6,936 nt of DNA from Thermoplasmata archaeon (GTDB taxonomy: Archaea > Thermoplasmatota > E2 > DHVEG-1 > B8-G13): NCBI GenBank assembly GCA_021162485.1, contig JAGGYP010000052.1, positions 1-6,936 on the forward strand. Reading direction: 5' to 3'. How positions within the stretch are numbered: the stretch's first letter is position 1; each line of letters starts with the position of its first letter. The translations under genes and the position numbers were made by a program. Under the pieces are notes generated by a model, which saw only the letters and a list, made by a program, of their open reading frames with translations, had not been told where the DNA came from and made no database searches. Below, in pieces: positions 1-4,800 of the stretch.

Positions 1-117
1 AATAGGAACTTTATCCTGAATTTGCACCGTTGTTAAAAAAAGACCTCCACCAATAACAGAGGTAACTACTGTAGCAATTACCTCTTTCAAACCTAATTCT
101 CTTTTCAACTCAGGCAA
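1..117 (-). CDS. APC-type amino acid permease, N-terminal fragment (runs off window)
   Basis: Only the first 39 codons lie in the window; the rest continues past base 1. The reading begins MPELKRELGL and moves into a hydrophobic stretch (about residues 12-31) containing S-V-I-G-G-G-L-F. This resembles the start of amino acid-polyamine-organocation permeases, where a short charged N-terminus (L-K-R-x-L-G-L) precedes a first membrane helix broken by a GxG-type substrate-binding segment. The start is placed at TTG (117-115). The only nearby ATG, at 122-120, is in another frame and stops after five codons, and the chosen frame has no other start before its upstream stop at 144-142. GGGAGG lies 8 nt upstream of the TTG. 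The gene sits 42 nt downstream of the GIY-YIG nuclease gene on the same strand. Substrate cannot be told from this fragment; an amino acid or polyamine is expected for the family. Confidence 0.7.
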   Translation of the reverse strand, partial: MPELKRELGLKEVIATVVTSVIGGGLFLTTVQIQDKVPI

Positions 118-125
118 AACATTTG

Positions 126-131
126 CCTCCC
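126..131 (-). promoter_or_regulatory. Shine-Dalgarno site deciding a TTG start (permease)
   Basis: GGGAGG on the minus strand, 8 nt before the TTG at 117. It is the strongest ribosome-binding match in this part of the window and supports the TTG as the permease start. Confidence 0.7.
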
Positions 132-146
132 TTAGACTGCTTTAAT

Positions 147-163
147 TTAAAACATTGTTTTAA
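147..163. repeat. 17-nt palindrome before the permease gene, overlapping the nuclease stop codon
   Basis: TTAAAACA-T-TGTTTTAA has perfect 8-nt arms around one central base. It covers the nuclease stop codon (162-160) and ends 30 nt upstream of the permease TTG start. Symmetry and position fit an operator for a dimeric repressor, or a TATA-like element for the permease. A chance A/T palindrome is also possible. Confidence 0.35.
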
Positions 164-564
164 GTCTTTCTAAAAAACTGCATACCATGTTCTTTCAGAT
201 AATCAACTATATCTGATTTCTCACGGTTAAAAAACAAGTGACTCTTGCATTTGCAATCTGATGAACCAAAATCCAGGATAAAATTAAACTTTTTATTCAA
301 AATCCTTGCAATATTACATTCTTCTTTTCTATCGCTTTCTCTATAAAGTATTTCTTCTATTTTCCCCTCTTCAAGGAGGTAATCAATATGCCATTTTTTC
401 TTCTTATTTTTTCTGAGATGCCTGTTTATTCTTTTTTCAAGATTGTTTAGCCCGGATCCAACATATGCATAGTAACCTTTGTTGAATAAAATTCGCCCCA
501 GTCTCCCTATTTCAATTTCTTTTTCCTTTCGCAGATTTATGATTAACACATAGCTTCCTTTCAT
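160..564 (-). CDS. GIY-YIG endonuclease of the DUF123 / Uri family
   Basis: A 134-residue protein, full length for archaeal DUF123 proteins, which form a GIY-YIG nuclease branch. Residues 3-9 (GSYVLII) and 31-38 (YYAYVGSG) are the two halves of the GIY-YIG signature. R45 and H49 lie in the following helix, and W58-H-I-D-Y-L follows. E82 in the E-C-N-I-A segment is a candidate metal-binding glutamate, and a conserved-looking F-G-S-S-D-C-K-C-K-S-H-L block is at 99-110. The family is predicted to cut DNA in repair or to act on foreign DNA; its real substrate is not established. The start ATG overlaps the stop of the metal regulator (ATGA at 564-561), so translation is probably coupled. Why a nuclease sits at the end of an iron-uptake operon is unclear; it may be a passenger gene. 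Family call is firm, role is not. Confidence 0.88.
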   Translation of the reverse strand: MKGSYVLIINLRKEKEIEIGRLGRILFNKGYYAYVGSGLNNLEKRINRHLRKNKKKKWHIDYLLEEGKIEEILYRESDRKEECNIARILNKKFNFILDFGSSDCKCKSHLFFNREKSDIVDYLKEHGMQFFRKT

Positions 565-941
565 TTCTTTCTTCCTTTTATGTTTTCTATAAACTCTATC
601 AGCTTCTCTATAGTTTCTTTAGAAACATGGTGTTCGATCTCACATGCGTCTCTTTCTGCAATTTCCTTGTCTACGCCAAGGACTTCGAAGAAGAATTTAG
701 CAAGAATTCTATGTTTTCTCTCTAAATTCTTCGCCAATTTTTCTCCTTTGGATGTCAATTTTACGCCGTAGTAAGGTTCATATTCTATTAGACCCATTTT
801 TTCCAGTTTTTGCAAAAACTCTGTTACACTTCCTGGTTTTATCTCAAGTTTAGATGCGATTTTACCAGTGTTTGCTATTTTATTATTTTTTTCTAACTCG
901 TAGATGATTTCAATATATTCTTCAACCTTTTCTCTTGCCAT
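561..941 (-). CDS. DtxR/MntR-family metal-dependent transcriptional regulator
   Basis: A 126-residue two-domain regulator. Residues 1-70 form a winged helix (V-E-E-Y-I-E-I-I-Y-E-L-E at 6-17, recognition region around K35-P-G-S-V-T-E-F-L-Q-K-L). Residues 71-122 form the dimerisation and metal-binding domain. There is no C-terminal SH3-like domain, so length and layout match MntR rather than the longer DtxR/IdeR. Candidate metal ligands by motif are E8, E11, H77, C100, E103 and H104. The Cys at 100 is DtxR/IdeR-like, where MntR has Glu, while E8/E11 look MntR-like. The gene follows feoB by 7 nt, so the natural inference is iron- or manganese-dependent control of the feo genes, probably including its own. 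Metal choice cannot be settled from sequence. Confidence 0.92.
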   Translation of the reverse strand: MAREKVEEYIEIIYELEKNNKIANTGKIASKLEIKPGSVTEFLQKLEKMGLIEYEPYYGVKLTSKGEKLAKNLERKHRILAKFFFEVLGVDKEIAERDACEIEHHVSKETIEKLIEFIENIKGRKK

Positions 942-948
942 AAAAATT

Positions 949-2661
949 TCACAGTCCTATTAGTATTAGTCTCAATATTCCCCCAACAGTTAAAGCAGTC
1001 AATATCATGATCAGGGTTGATTTTATCATGTCTTTTAGACCAAGTTCCTTTAGGAGAACAGTAAAAGTTGCTACGCATGGAAAGTATATTGTCAATATTG
1101 TTGCAGCTATCACCAGTTGATATGGTGTCATGTTTAACGGGAGAAGCATTCCAACTGCGAGATCTTTTCTTAGAAAGCCTACTAGTAAAGCTGTAGTTGC
1201 TCCTCTTGACAAACCAAGTACTCCCTCAATTAATGGTGCAAACAGGTTTCCTATCCAATCAATGAAACCAATTGAGTATAACACGTTAACCAATACAACT
1301 CCAAGGAAGAGCCAGGGTATGGCATCCTTCAAAAACCATCTCATTCTCATCCATGTCTTCTTCAAAGTAGCCGAAACACTTGGTCTTCTATATGGAGGGA
1401 TTTCTAAAAATATTTCTGGGCTTTCACCCTTAATAATTCTGTTTAATAATAAACCCATTAACAAATACAAGGTCAACAGTGTTAAGAAGACTATCAATAT
1501 ATATTGAAAACCGTACCTACCCAATATGCCAAAGACCATTGCAGTCTGAGCCATACATGGTACAGAGATGGCTAGAAGAGTAGCAGAGATAAAACGCTGT
1601 TTCCTTGTTTCTAGTATTCTCGTTGACAATGCTCCTGGGACGTTACAACCTAAACCAAGGAATACTGTTACAATACTATGACCATGCATTCCAAGCTTAT
1701 GGAATACATTATCTACAAGTGTTGCTAACCTCGGCAGATACCCTGAATCTTCTAGTATAGATAATATTAGATAGAATGCAATTATATATGGTAAAACAGC
1801 TGCAAATGGCACATATATTCCAGTTGTGAGTAAACCCATAGATTCCATGAAACTAATGTCGCCATTTACTAATCTGCCTATAATTATGTCATGCAATACT
1901 CCTGGCCCAAGAAGATGACTAATTTGCAATGCAATGGGTTTATAAATTTGGAAAATTGGATCAAATATAAGGTTAACCAAGGTTTCACCAATGAATCTTA
2001 CAATCCAAAAACTCGCTATTATTATAACAAAAGCAAGTGGTATGCCTGTGGCTGGTTTTATAGTGGCATCTGATATGGTTTCTTTTATAGTATGATGTCT
2101 ATGTTCTACTTGTTCAACAGATTTTATTATTTTTCCTATTTTTATCCATTTTTCTTTTTCGCTGCTTGGTTTGACCTTTGATGCTTTGGCTTCTTTTATT
2201 CTATAGATTAACTCTTTTATACCCTCTCCAGTCAAAGCAGTTGTAGGTACTATAGGTATTCCAAGGATTTTTTCCAGTTTCTCAACATCTATATTTATAC
2301 CAGTATGTTTTGCCTCATCCCATAGATTTAATGCAATAATTGTTGGTTTCTTTTTCTCCAGTATCTCCAGTGTTAGGTAGAGGTTTCTCTCCAGATTTGT
2401 AGCGTTAACTACGTTTATTATTATATCTCCCTCTTCGAAAAGTTTTAAAGCCACTTGTTCAGCCTTGTTTGTGGGTGTGAGAGAATACGTACCTGGGGCA
2501 TCTATTATCTCATATTTTTCTCCCCCTAGTCTCATATATCCTTTAGAAAAATCAACTGTTGTACCAGGATAATTTGATGCAATAACATTGGCACCTGTGA
2601 GTCTGGAAAATACCACGCTTTTACCAACATTAGGGTTACCCATTAAAATAATCTTTTTCAT
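949..2661 (-). CDS. feoB: Ferrous iron transport protein B (compact archaeal form)
   Basis: A 570-residue GTPase-permease that imports Fe(II) across the cytoplasmic membrane. The N-terminal G domain has G1 GNPNVGKS (8-15), the switch segment YPGTT (31-35), G3 DAPGTY (54-59), G4 N-L-W-D (112-115) and G5 T-A-L-T (141-144). About eight or nine hydrophobic membrane segments follow from residue 205 to the end. Conserved transport motifs are L-E-D-S-G-Y-L-P-R (303-311), G-C-N-V-P-G-A (338-344) with T-R and E-T-R-K-Q-R just after, and F-P-C-V-A-T (527-532) in the second gate. The second half of gate one reads V-P-C-M-A-Q (367-372) instead of the better known C-S-A-R-L-P. It is shorter than the roughly 770-residue enterobacterial protein but intact. 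The start overlaps the feoA stop (ATGA, 2661-2658), with GAGGT 6 nt upstream, so the two are translationally coupled. Confidence 0.96.
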   Translation of the reverse strand: MKKIILMGNPNVGKSVVFSRLTGANVIASNYPGTTVDFSKGYMRLGGEKYEIIDAPGTYSLTPTNKAEQVALKLFEEGDIIINVVNATNLERNLYLTLEILEKKKPTIIALNLWDEAKHTGINIDVEKLEKILGIPIVPTTALTGEGIKELIYRIKEAKASKVKPSSEKEKWIKIGKIIKSVEQVEHRHHTIKETISDATIKPATGIPLAFVIIIASFWIVRFIGETLVNLIFDPIFQIYKPIALQISHLLGPGVLHDIIIGRLVNGDISFMESMGLLTTGIYVPFAAVLPYIIAFYLILSILEDSGYLPRLATLVDNVFHKLGMHGHSIVTVFLGLGCNVPGALSTRILETRKQRFISATLLAISVPCMAQTAMVFGILGRYGFQYILIVFLTLLTLYLLMGLLLNRIIKGESPEIFLEIPPYRRPSVSATLKKTWMRMRWFLKDAIPWLFLGVVLVNVLYSIGFIDWIGNLFAPLIEGVLGLSRGATTALLVGFLRKDLAVGMLLPLNMTPYQLVIAATILTIYFPCVATFTVLLKELGLKDMIKSTLIMILTALTVGGILRLILIGL

Positions 2662-2900
2662 TGCTCTACCTCTACAAAAATTCTCTGTGCCATGCCCCTA
2701 CCAATTGTAATTCTGCTACCTCCAATCTCTATAGTTAAAGGCCCACCAGCTGGTTGTACCGATATCACTCTAACTTTTTTACCTTCCCGAAAACCCATTA
2801 CCCTAACTTTTCTCTGAAAACCAAAACCTCCTTTAAGCTCAACTATCCTTCCTTCCAATCCTCCTGTTAACTCAGTCAGAGGAACTATTACCCTAGGCAT
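2658..2900 (-). CDS. feoA: FeoA, SH3-like partner of the ferrous iron transporter
   Basis: An 80-residue cytoplasmic protein of the FeoA family, which has an SH3-like beta-barrel and is thought to act on the G domain of FeoB. Recognisable family features are P-L-T-E-L near the start (7-11), G-x-x-G-R-I-V-E-L (13-21), the V-M-G-F-R-E-G segment (34-40; the family usually has an M-G-[LF]-x-x-G block), and A-G-G-P-L-T-I-E-I (51-59) followed by a basic hydrophobic tail. The length is normal for a stand-alone FeoA. ATG at 2900 is preceded 4 nt upstream by GGGGGTC, and a TATA-like box lies about 43 nt upstream. The gene overlaps feoB by 4 nt and lies 58 nt after the Cys-rich mini-protein on the same strand. 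Confidence 0.94.
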   Translation of the reverse strand: MPRVIVPLTELTGGLEGRIVELKGGFGFQRKVRVMGFREGKKVRVISVQPAGGPLTIEIGGSRITIGRGMAQRIFVEVEQ

Positions 2901-2934
2901 TTTTGACCCCCGAAGCTATTTTAAAAACCACTGA

Positions 2935-2950
2935 CCATTTAAAAAAATTT
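2935..2950 (-). promoter_or_regulatory. Candidate archaeal promoter of feoA
   Basis: On the minus strand an A/T block containing TTTTAAAT (2944-2937) lies about 40 nt upstream of the feoA ATG. Transcription about 25 nt downstream would give a leader of roughly 15-20 nt that still holds the GGGGGTC ribosome site. A second A/T block, TTTTTAAAAT (2928-2919), lies 24 nt upstream of the ATG and would instead give a leaderless message. The first is slightly preferred because of the ribosome site. Confidence 0.4.
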
Positions 2951-2986
2951 CGGTAAACCTAAAAATTTAGATTGAATTCTTTACCG
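2951..2986 (-). terminator. Possible stem-loop with T-tract between the mini-protein and feoA
   Basis: On the minus strand CGGTAAA (2986-2980) pairs with TTTACCG (2957-2951) across a 22-nt loop, which itself holds CTAAA/TTTAG arms. AAATTTTTTT follows directly (2950-2941). The stem covers the last codons and stop of the mini-protein gene. It could terminate or attenuate transcription before feoA, or protect a processed end. The stem is only 7 bp, and the same T-tract is part of the candidate feoA promoter. Confidence 0.3.
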
Positions 2987-3114
2987 CATCGTAGGCATTT
3001 AGCAAGATTGCATCCACCTAAAAACGAAGAAGGACATCCCTTACAGGCAAATGTCCTACCATAACTAATGTCAAATTTAAAAGAGCAATATGGGCAGGTC
3101 ACAATCTTCTCCAA
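2959..3114 (-). CDS. Cys-rich 51-residue zinc-ribbon-like mini-protein, head of the feo cluster
   Basis: I do not recognise a named family. The reading gives 51 residues with seven cysteines: C7-P-Y-C10, C24-K-G-C27, C35, then C40-L-R-C43-G-K-E-F. Two CxxC knuckles 13 residues apart, plus a C-x4-C-x2-C group ending in a typical ribbon turn (C-x-x-C-G-K-E-F), point to one or two bound zinc ions or possibly an iron-sulphur cluster. There is no membrane segment. The start is placed at TTG (3114-3112), with AGGGTGA 7 nt upstream. GTG at 3102 is an alternative, preceded 6 nt upstream by GGAG; it would give 47 residues and keep all cysteines. The gene sits between the DUF1858 gene and feoA, all on one strand. 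A Feo accessory or iron/redox sensor role is inferred from position only. Confidence 0.75.
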   Translation of the reverse strand: MEKIVTCPYCSFKFDISYGRTFACKGCPSSFLGGCNLAKCLRCGKEFNLNF

Positions 3115-3121
3115 AATTATT

Positions 3122-3128
3122 TCACCCT
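3122..3128 (-). promoter_or_regulatory. Shine-Dalgarno site for the mini-protein TTG start
   Basis: AGGGTGA, one base away from the archaeal consensus AGGTGA by insertion, ends 7 nt before TTG at 3114. It is the main reason for preferring TTG over the later GTG. Confidence 0.6.
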
Positions 3129-3135
3129 AAACAAA

Positions 3136-3145
3136 TTGATATCAA
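3136..3145. repeat. 10-nt perfect palindrome TTGATATCAA upstream of the mini-protein
   Basis: TTGATATCAA equals its own reverse complement and lies between the candidate TATA element (3160-3149) and the ribosome site (3128-3122). In a promoter for the feo cluster it would overlap or sit near the transcription start, where an archaeal repressor could block the polymerase. Short A/T palindromes arise by chance, so this is only a candidate operator. Confidence 0.3.
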
Positions 3146-3148
3146 AAT

Positions 3149-3160
3149 GGTTAAAAAATT
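3149..3160 (-). promoter_or_regulatory. Candidate promoter of the mini-protein/feo cluster
   Basis: AATTTTTTAACC on the minus strand begins at the DUF1858 stop codon. Transcription about 25 nt downstream (near 3129) would start just before the AGGGTGA ribosome site and leave a leader of about 15 nt. The T6 run may also serve as the end of the DUF1858 transcript. Confidence 0.35.
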
Positions 3161-3371
3161 ATTTTTTCTTCTTTATTACTTCATTGAGCTCTTTAAGTAA
3201 CTCGTTCAAATCTGTTCCATGAACCCTGGCGATATCCTCTATCTTTTCAAATGCTGCTGCAAAGCAACCCGCGCAACCTATATTAAATTTCGAGAAAACA
3301 AGAATTGTTTCTGGGTATTTATTGAGAACCTCGCTTATGGTCATATCCTTTGTTATTTTCTCTTCACTCAT
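3159..3371 (-). CDS. DUF1858 / hybrid-cluster-associated redox-disulfide domain protein
   Basis: A 70-residue protein consisting of one DUF1858-type domain, the family also described as a hybrid cluster protein-associated redox-disulfide domain. Visible hallmarks are I-T-K-D-M-T-I (6-12), the helix ending Y-P-E-T (19-22), V-F-S-K-F-N-I-G-C-A-G-C (25-36) with C33 and C36 forming the CxGC pair, A-A-F-E-K-I-E-D-I-A (39-48) and a final D-L-N-E-L-L-K-E-L-N (54-63). The paired cysteines suggest thiol-disulphide exchange or metal-cluster handling in the cytoplasm; no substrate is established. ATG at 3371 is chosen because it fits the family N-terminus and has AAGTGAT just upstream. A TTG at 3386 would add five residues. 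The neighbours are archease upstream (58-nt gap) and the feo cluster downstream. Confidence 0.88.
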   Translation of the reverse strand: MSEEKITKDMTISEVLNKYPETILVFSKFNIGCAGCFAAAFEKIEDIARVHGTDLNELLKELNEVIKKKK

Positions 3372-3381
3372 CTTATCACTT

Positions 3382-3391
3382 AACAATTGTT
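3382..3391. repeat. 10-nt palindrome AACAATTGTT before the DUF1858 gene
   Basis: AACAATTGTT is a perfect palindrome ending 10 nt upstream of the DUF1858 ATG. Its AACA/TGTT half-sites match those of the palindrome at 147-163, but with two central bases instead of one. It may be an operator or a chance A/T palindrome. Confidence 0.25.
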
Positions 3392-3414
3392 TTTAAAATG
3401 AATTCGACGTTGCC

Positions 3415-3424
3415 CATATAAATG
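3415..3424 (-). promoter_or_regulatory. TATA-like promoter for the DUF1858 gene
   Basis: CATTTATATG on the minus strand contains TTTATAT, a good archaeal TATA match, centred about 48 nt upstream of the ATG. Initiation about 25 nt downstream leaves a leader of roughly 20 nt that includes AAGTGAT. TTTTAAAAA, nearer the gene (about 24 nt upstream), would make a leaderless message and is a weaker match. Confidence 0.45.
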
Positions 3425-3429
3425 TTTCC

Positions 3430-3849
3430 TTAGATGTCAAACAAAACCTCTACAGTATATGGTGGTTTCTTTTCTACTTTTAACATATGATATGTTATTG
3501 CTTTTATTTCTACTCCATAACCATGTTTCTCTCTGTTATACTCCTCGCCACCCACTATAGCATGTAAATGTTTATAGTTATCACTTAGCTCAACTTCGAA
3601 ATCTCCAAATACAAGATTTTTGGCGCTATTTAAAAACAAAAGCTCAGATAACCAATCAACCAACAACTGCTCCGCATCGTCAGCATTTAATACTATTTTA
3701 TATTCACCTATTTTGTCTATTTTAGAATTGTTAGTAATAATTGCGAACATCCCCCTAGCAGCGTTTTCAAATGATTCTGCAAGGGTTGACCCCCATGCTC
3801 TTATACCAACATCTGCCGTATGCTCTATTATTTCGTACTTATTTTTCAT
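3430..3849 (-). CDS. Archease, RNA-ligase (RtcB) activating protein
   Basis: A 139-residue protein of the archease family, a small metal-binding protein that helps the RNA ligase RtcB become guanylylated and turn over during tRNA splicing and RNA repair. Family landmarks are Y-E-I-I-E-H-T-A-D-V-G-I (5-16), with H10 and D13 in the metal-site region; A-A-R-G-M-F (30-35); L-V-D-W-L-S-E-L-L-F (63-72); K-A-I-T-Y-H-M-L-K-V (116-125); and the C-terminal V-L-F-D-I (135-139), whose Asp is the usual end-of-chain ligand. The start ATG at 3849 overlaps the upstream stop by ATGA, and GGTG at 3860-3857 is 7 nt away. An earlier in-frame start at 3879 would add ten basic residues and is not favoured. No rtcB is in the window. 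Confidence 0.94.
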   Translation of the reverse strand: MKNKYEIIEHTADVGIRAWGSTLAESFENAARGMFAIITNNSKIDKIGEYKIVLNADDAEQLLVDWLSELLFLNSAKNLVFGDFEVELSDNYKHLHAIVGGEEYNREKHGYGVEIKAITYHMLKVEKKPPYTVEVLFDI

Positions 3850-4607
3850 ATCTCTGCACCTTTTATCACGTCTCTGCAACTACATTTTATTCTACTGCCC
3901 ATGCTCTCTATTGTAGAAATTATTATTTTTGACACCACATCTCCCTCTTCTTTGCTTATCTTTATTATATCACCTGCCTTTAACACACTTTGCAACCCAG
4001 CAGCCATGTTAGATACTATACAAAGAGATGCATAGCATAAGCCTTTTTCTCTGGCTAGCACCAACTCTGGAATCAAAGTCATGCCAACTATATCACTAAA
4101 ATTAGAGAACATTCTTATCTCTGAAATGGTCTCTAACCTTGGACCCTCCGTTACTAGATAAACCCCCTTGTCATGCACCCCTGTTTTTTTGATTTTTTTA
4201 GCATTCTCATAAATAAGGTTTCTCAATTCTGGACAAAAAGGATTGCTCATGTCTATATGAAATCTTCTATCATCATAAAATGTGTAACTCCTGTTTTTAG
4301 TAAAATCAATAAAATCATGAGGAACAACTATATCACCAGGTTTGATACTGTTTTTTAAAGATCCTACAGTATTTAAAGCTATTATCCTTTTAACACCGCA
4401 GTCAACCAATGCCTGAATATTTGCTTTATAATTTATTTTATGAGGAGGAATATTGGATTCCCTACCATGTCTCCCTATAGAGAATACTTCATGTTTAGCT
4501 AGCTTTGATGCAGTAACAAAGACTTTGCCATATTCTGTCTCTATCTCAATGATCTGAGTTTTTTTTAACTCCCCTATTTGGTGTCCACTAATCAGTCCTA
4601 TTCTCAT
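3846..4607 (-). CDS. Purine-nucleoside/MTA phosphorylase family, probably S-methyl-5'-thioinosine phosphorylase
   Basis: A 253-residue phosphorylase that splits a purine (methylthio)nucleoside with phosphate into free base and (methylthio)ribose-1-phosphate, recycling S-adenosylmethionine by-products. Family motifs are I-S-G-H near the start (8-9 region), R46-H-G for phosphate, I-P-P-H-K-I-N-Y-K-A-N-I (53-64), N-T-V-G-S-L (79-84), P-G-D-I-V-V-P (90-96), E-G-P-R-L-E-T (154-160) and G-M-T-L-I-P-E (175-181). At the base-recognition loop it reads S-N200-M-A202, where adenine-using MTA phosphorylases have D-x-D. Asn plus Ala there is the pattern of 6-oxopurine enzymes, hence methylthioinosine. ATG at 4607 is chosen; an open frame reaching upstream to 4781 adds 58 residues unlike the family and would run over the promoter. 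It overlaps archease by 4 nt. Confidence 0.88.
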   Translation of the reverse strand: MRIGLISGHQIGELKKTQIIEIETEYGKVFVTASKLAKHEVFSIGRHGRESNIPPHKINYKANIQALVDCGVKRIIALNTVGSLKNSIKPGDIVVPHDFIDFTKNRSYTFYDDRRFHIDMSNPFCPELRNLIYENAKKIKKTGVHDKGVYLVTEGPRLETISEIRMFSNFSDIVGMTLIPELVLAREKGLCYASLCIVSNMAAGLQSVLKAGDIIKISKEEGDVVSKIIISTIESMGSRIKCSCRDVIKGAEI

Positions 4608-4637
4608 GTTTGAACTCACTGAAAAATTAAAATAGAG

Positions 4638-4643
4638 TATAAA
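4638..4643 (-). promoter_or_regulatory. TATA box for the phosphorylase-archease operon
   Basis: TTTATA on the minus strand, followed by CTC, is centred about 33 nt upstream of the ATG at 4607. Initiation about 25 nt downstream gives a very short leader of under 10 nt, so the message would be nearly leaderless. An AGTGAG element 7 nt before the ATG is a weak ribosome site. Confidence 0.5.
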
Positions 4644-4755
4644 CTTAAAGCAGTTTTGCAATAAACAGGGTTCTATGAAACACCTAGATACTCCTTTACA
4701 TGTGGTCTTGTCAGAAGATACAGAAAAAGCAAGCCTATAGGTGAAAAACACATGC

Positions 4756-4765
4756 TTATTTAAAC
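4756..4765 (+). promoter_or_regulatory. Candidate TATA box for dph6
   Basis: TTATTTAAAC is centred about 40 nt upstream of the dph6 ATG. Initiation near 4786 would give a leader of about 15 nt, which lacks a clear Shine-Dalgarno sequence. Confidence 0.4.
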
Positions 4766-4800
4766 TAAAAACGTTTTTCATTTTACAATAGTGTATAGTT

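Larger units (their letters stand above)
4608..4800. other. Divergent intergenic region between phosphorylase and dph6
   Basis: This 193-base stretch is the longest non-coding interval. It carries a TATA-like box for each direction and no recognisable RNA gene. A 21-codon plus-strand frame (4675-4740, MKHLDTPLHV...) has AGGG 4 nt before its ATG and a TATA-like sequence about 35 nt upstream, but it is too short to call as a gene. Confidence 0.6.

Noticed and set aside
893..1078. 61-codon minus-strand frame spanning the feoB end and regulator start
   Set aside because: It is in a different frame from two clear genes and is explained as a shadow.
1130..1507. 125-codon plus-strand frame inside feoB
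   Set aside because: It lies antisense to the well-conserved membrane part of feoB, and its translation shows no family features.
3372..3386. Five-residue TTG-started extension of the DUF1858 protein
   Set aside because: The ATG at 3371 fits the family N-terminus and has AAGTGAT just before it; the extension would consume that site.
3850..3879. Ten-residue basic extension of archease
   Set aside because: The ATG at 3849 has a ribosome site, overlaps the upstream stop by ATGA and matches the usual archease start.
3620..4035. Two plus-strand frames across archease and the phosphorylase
   Set aside because: They are antisense to conserved genes, with no recognisable protein and no promoter or ribosome site.
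4608..4781. Open extension of the phosphorylase frame upstream by 58 codons
   Set aside because: The added residues are Phe/Cys-rich and unlike the family, the family N-terminus begins at the ATG at 4607, and the TATA box lies inside the extension.
4608..4800. Possible C/D box RNA in the divergent region
   Set aside because: A CTGA is present on the minus strand, but no matching RTGATGA box at suitable spacing was found.
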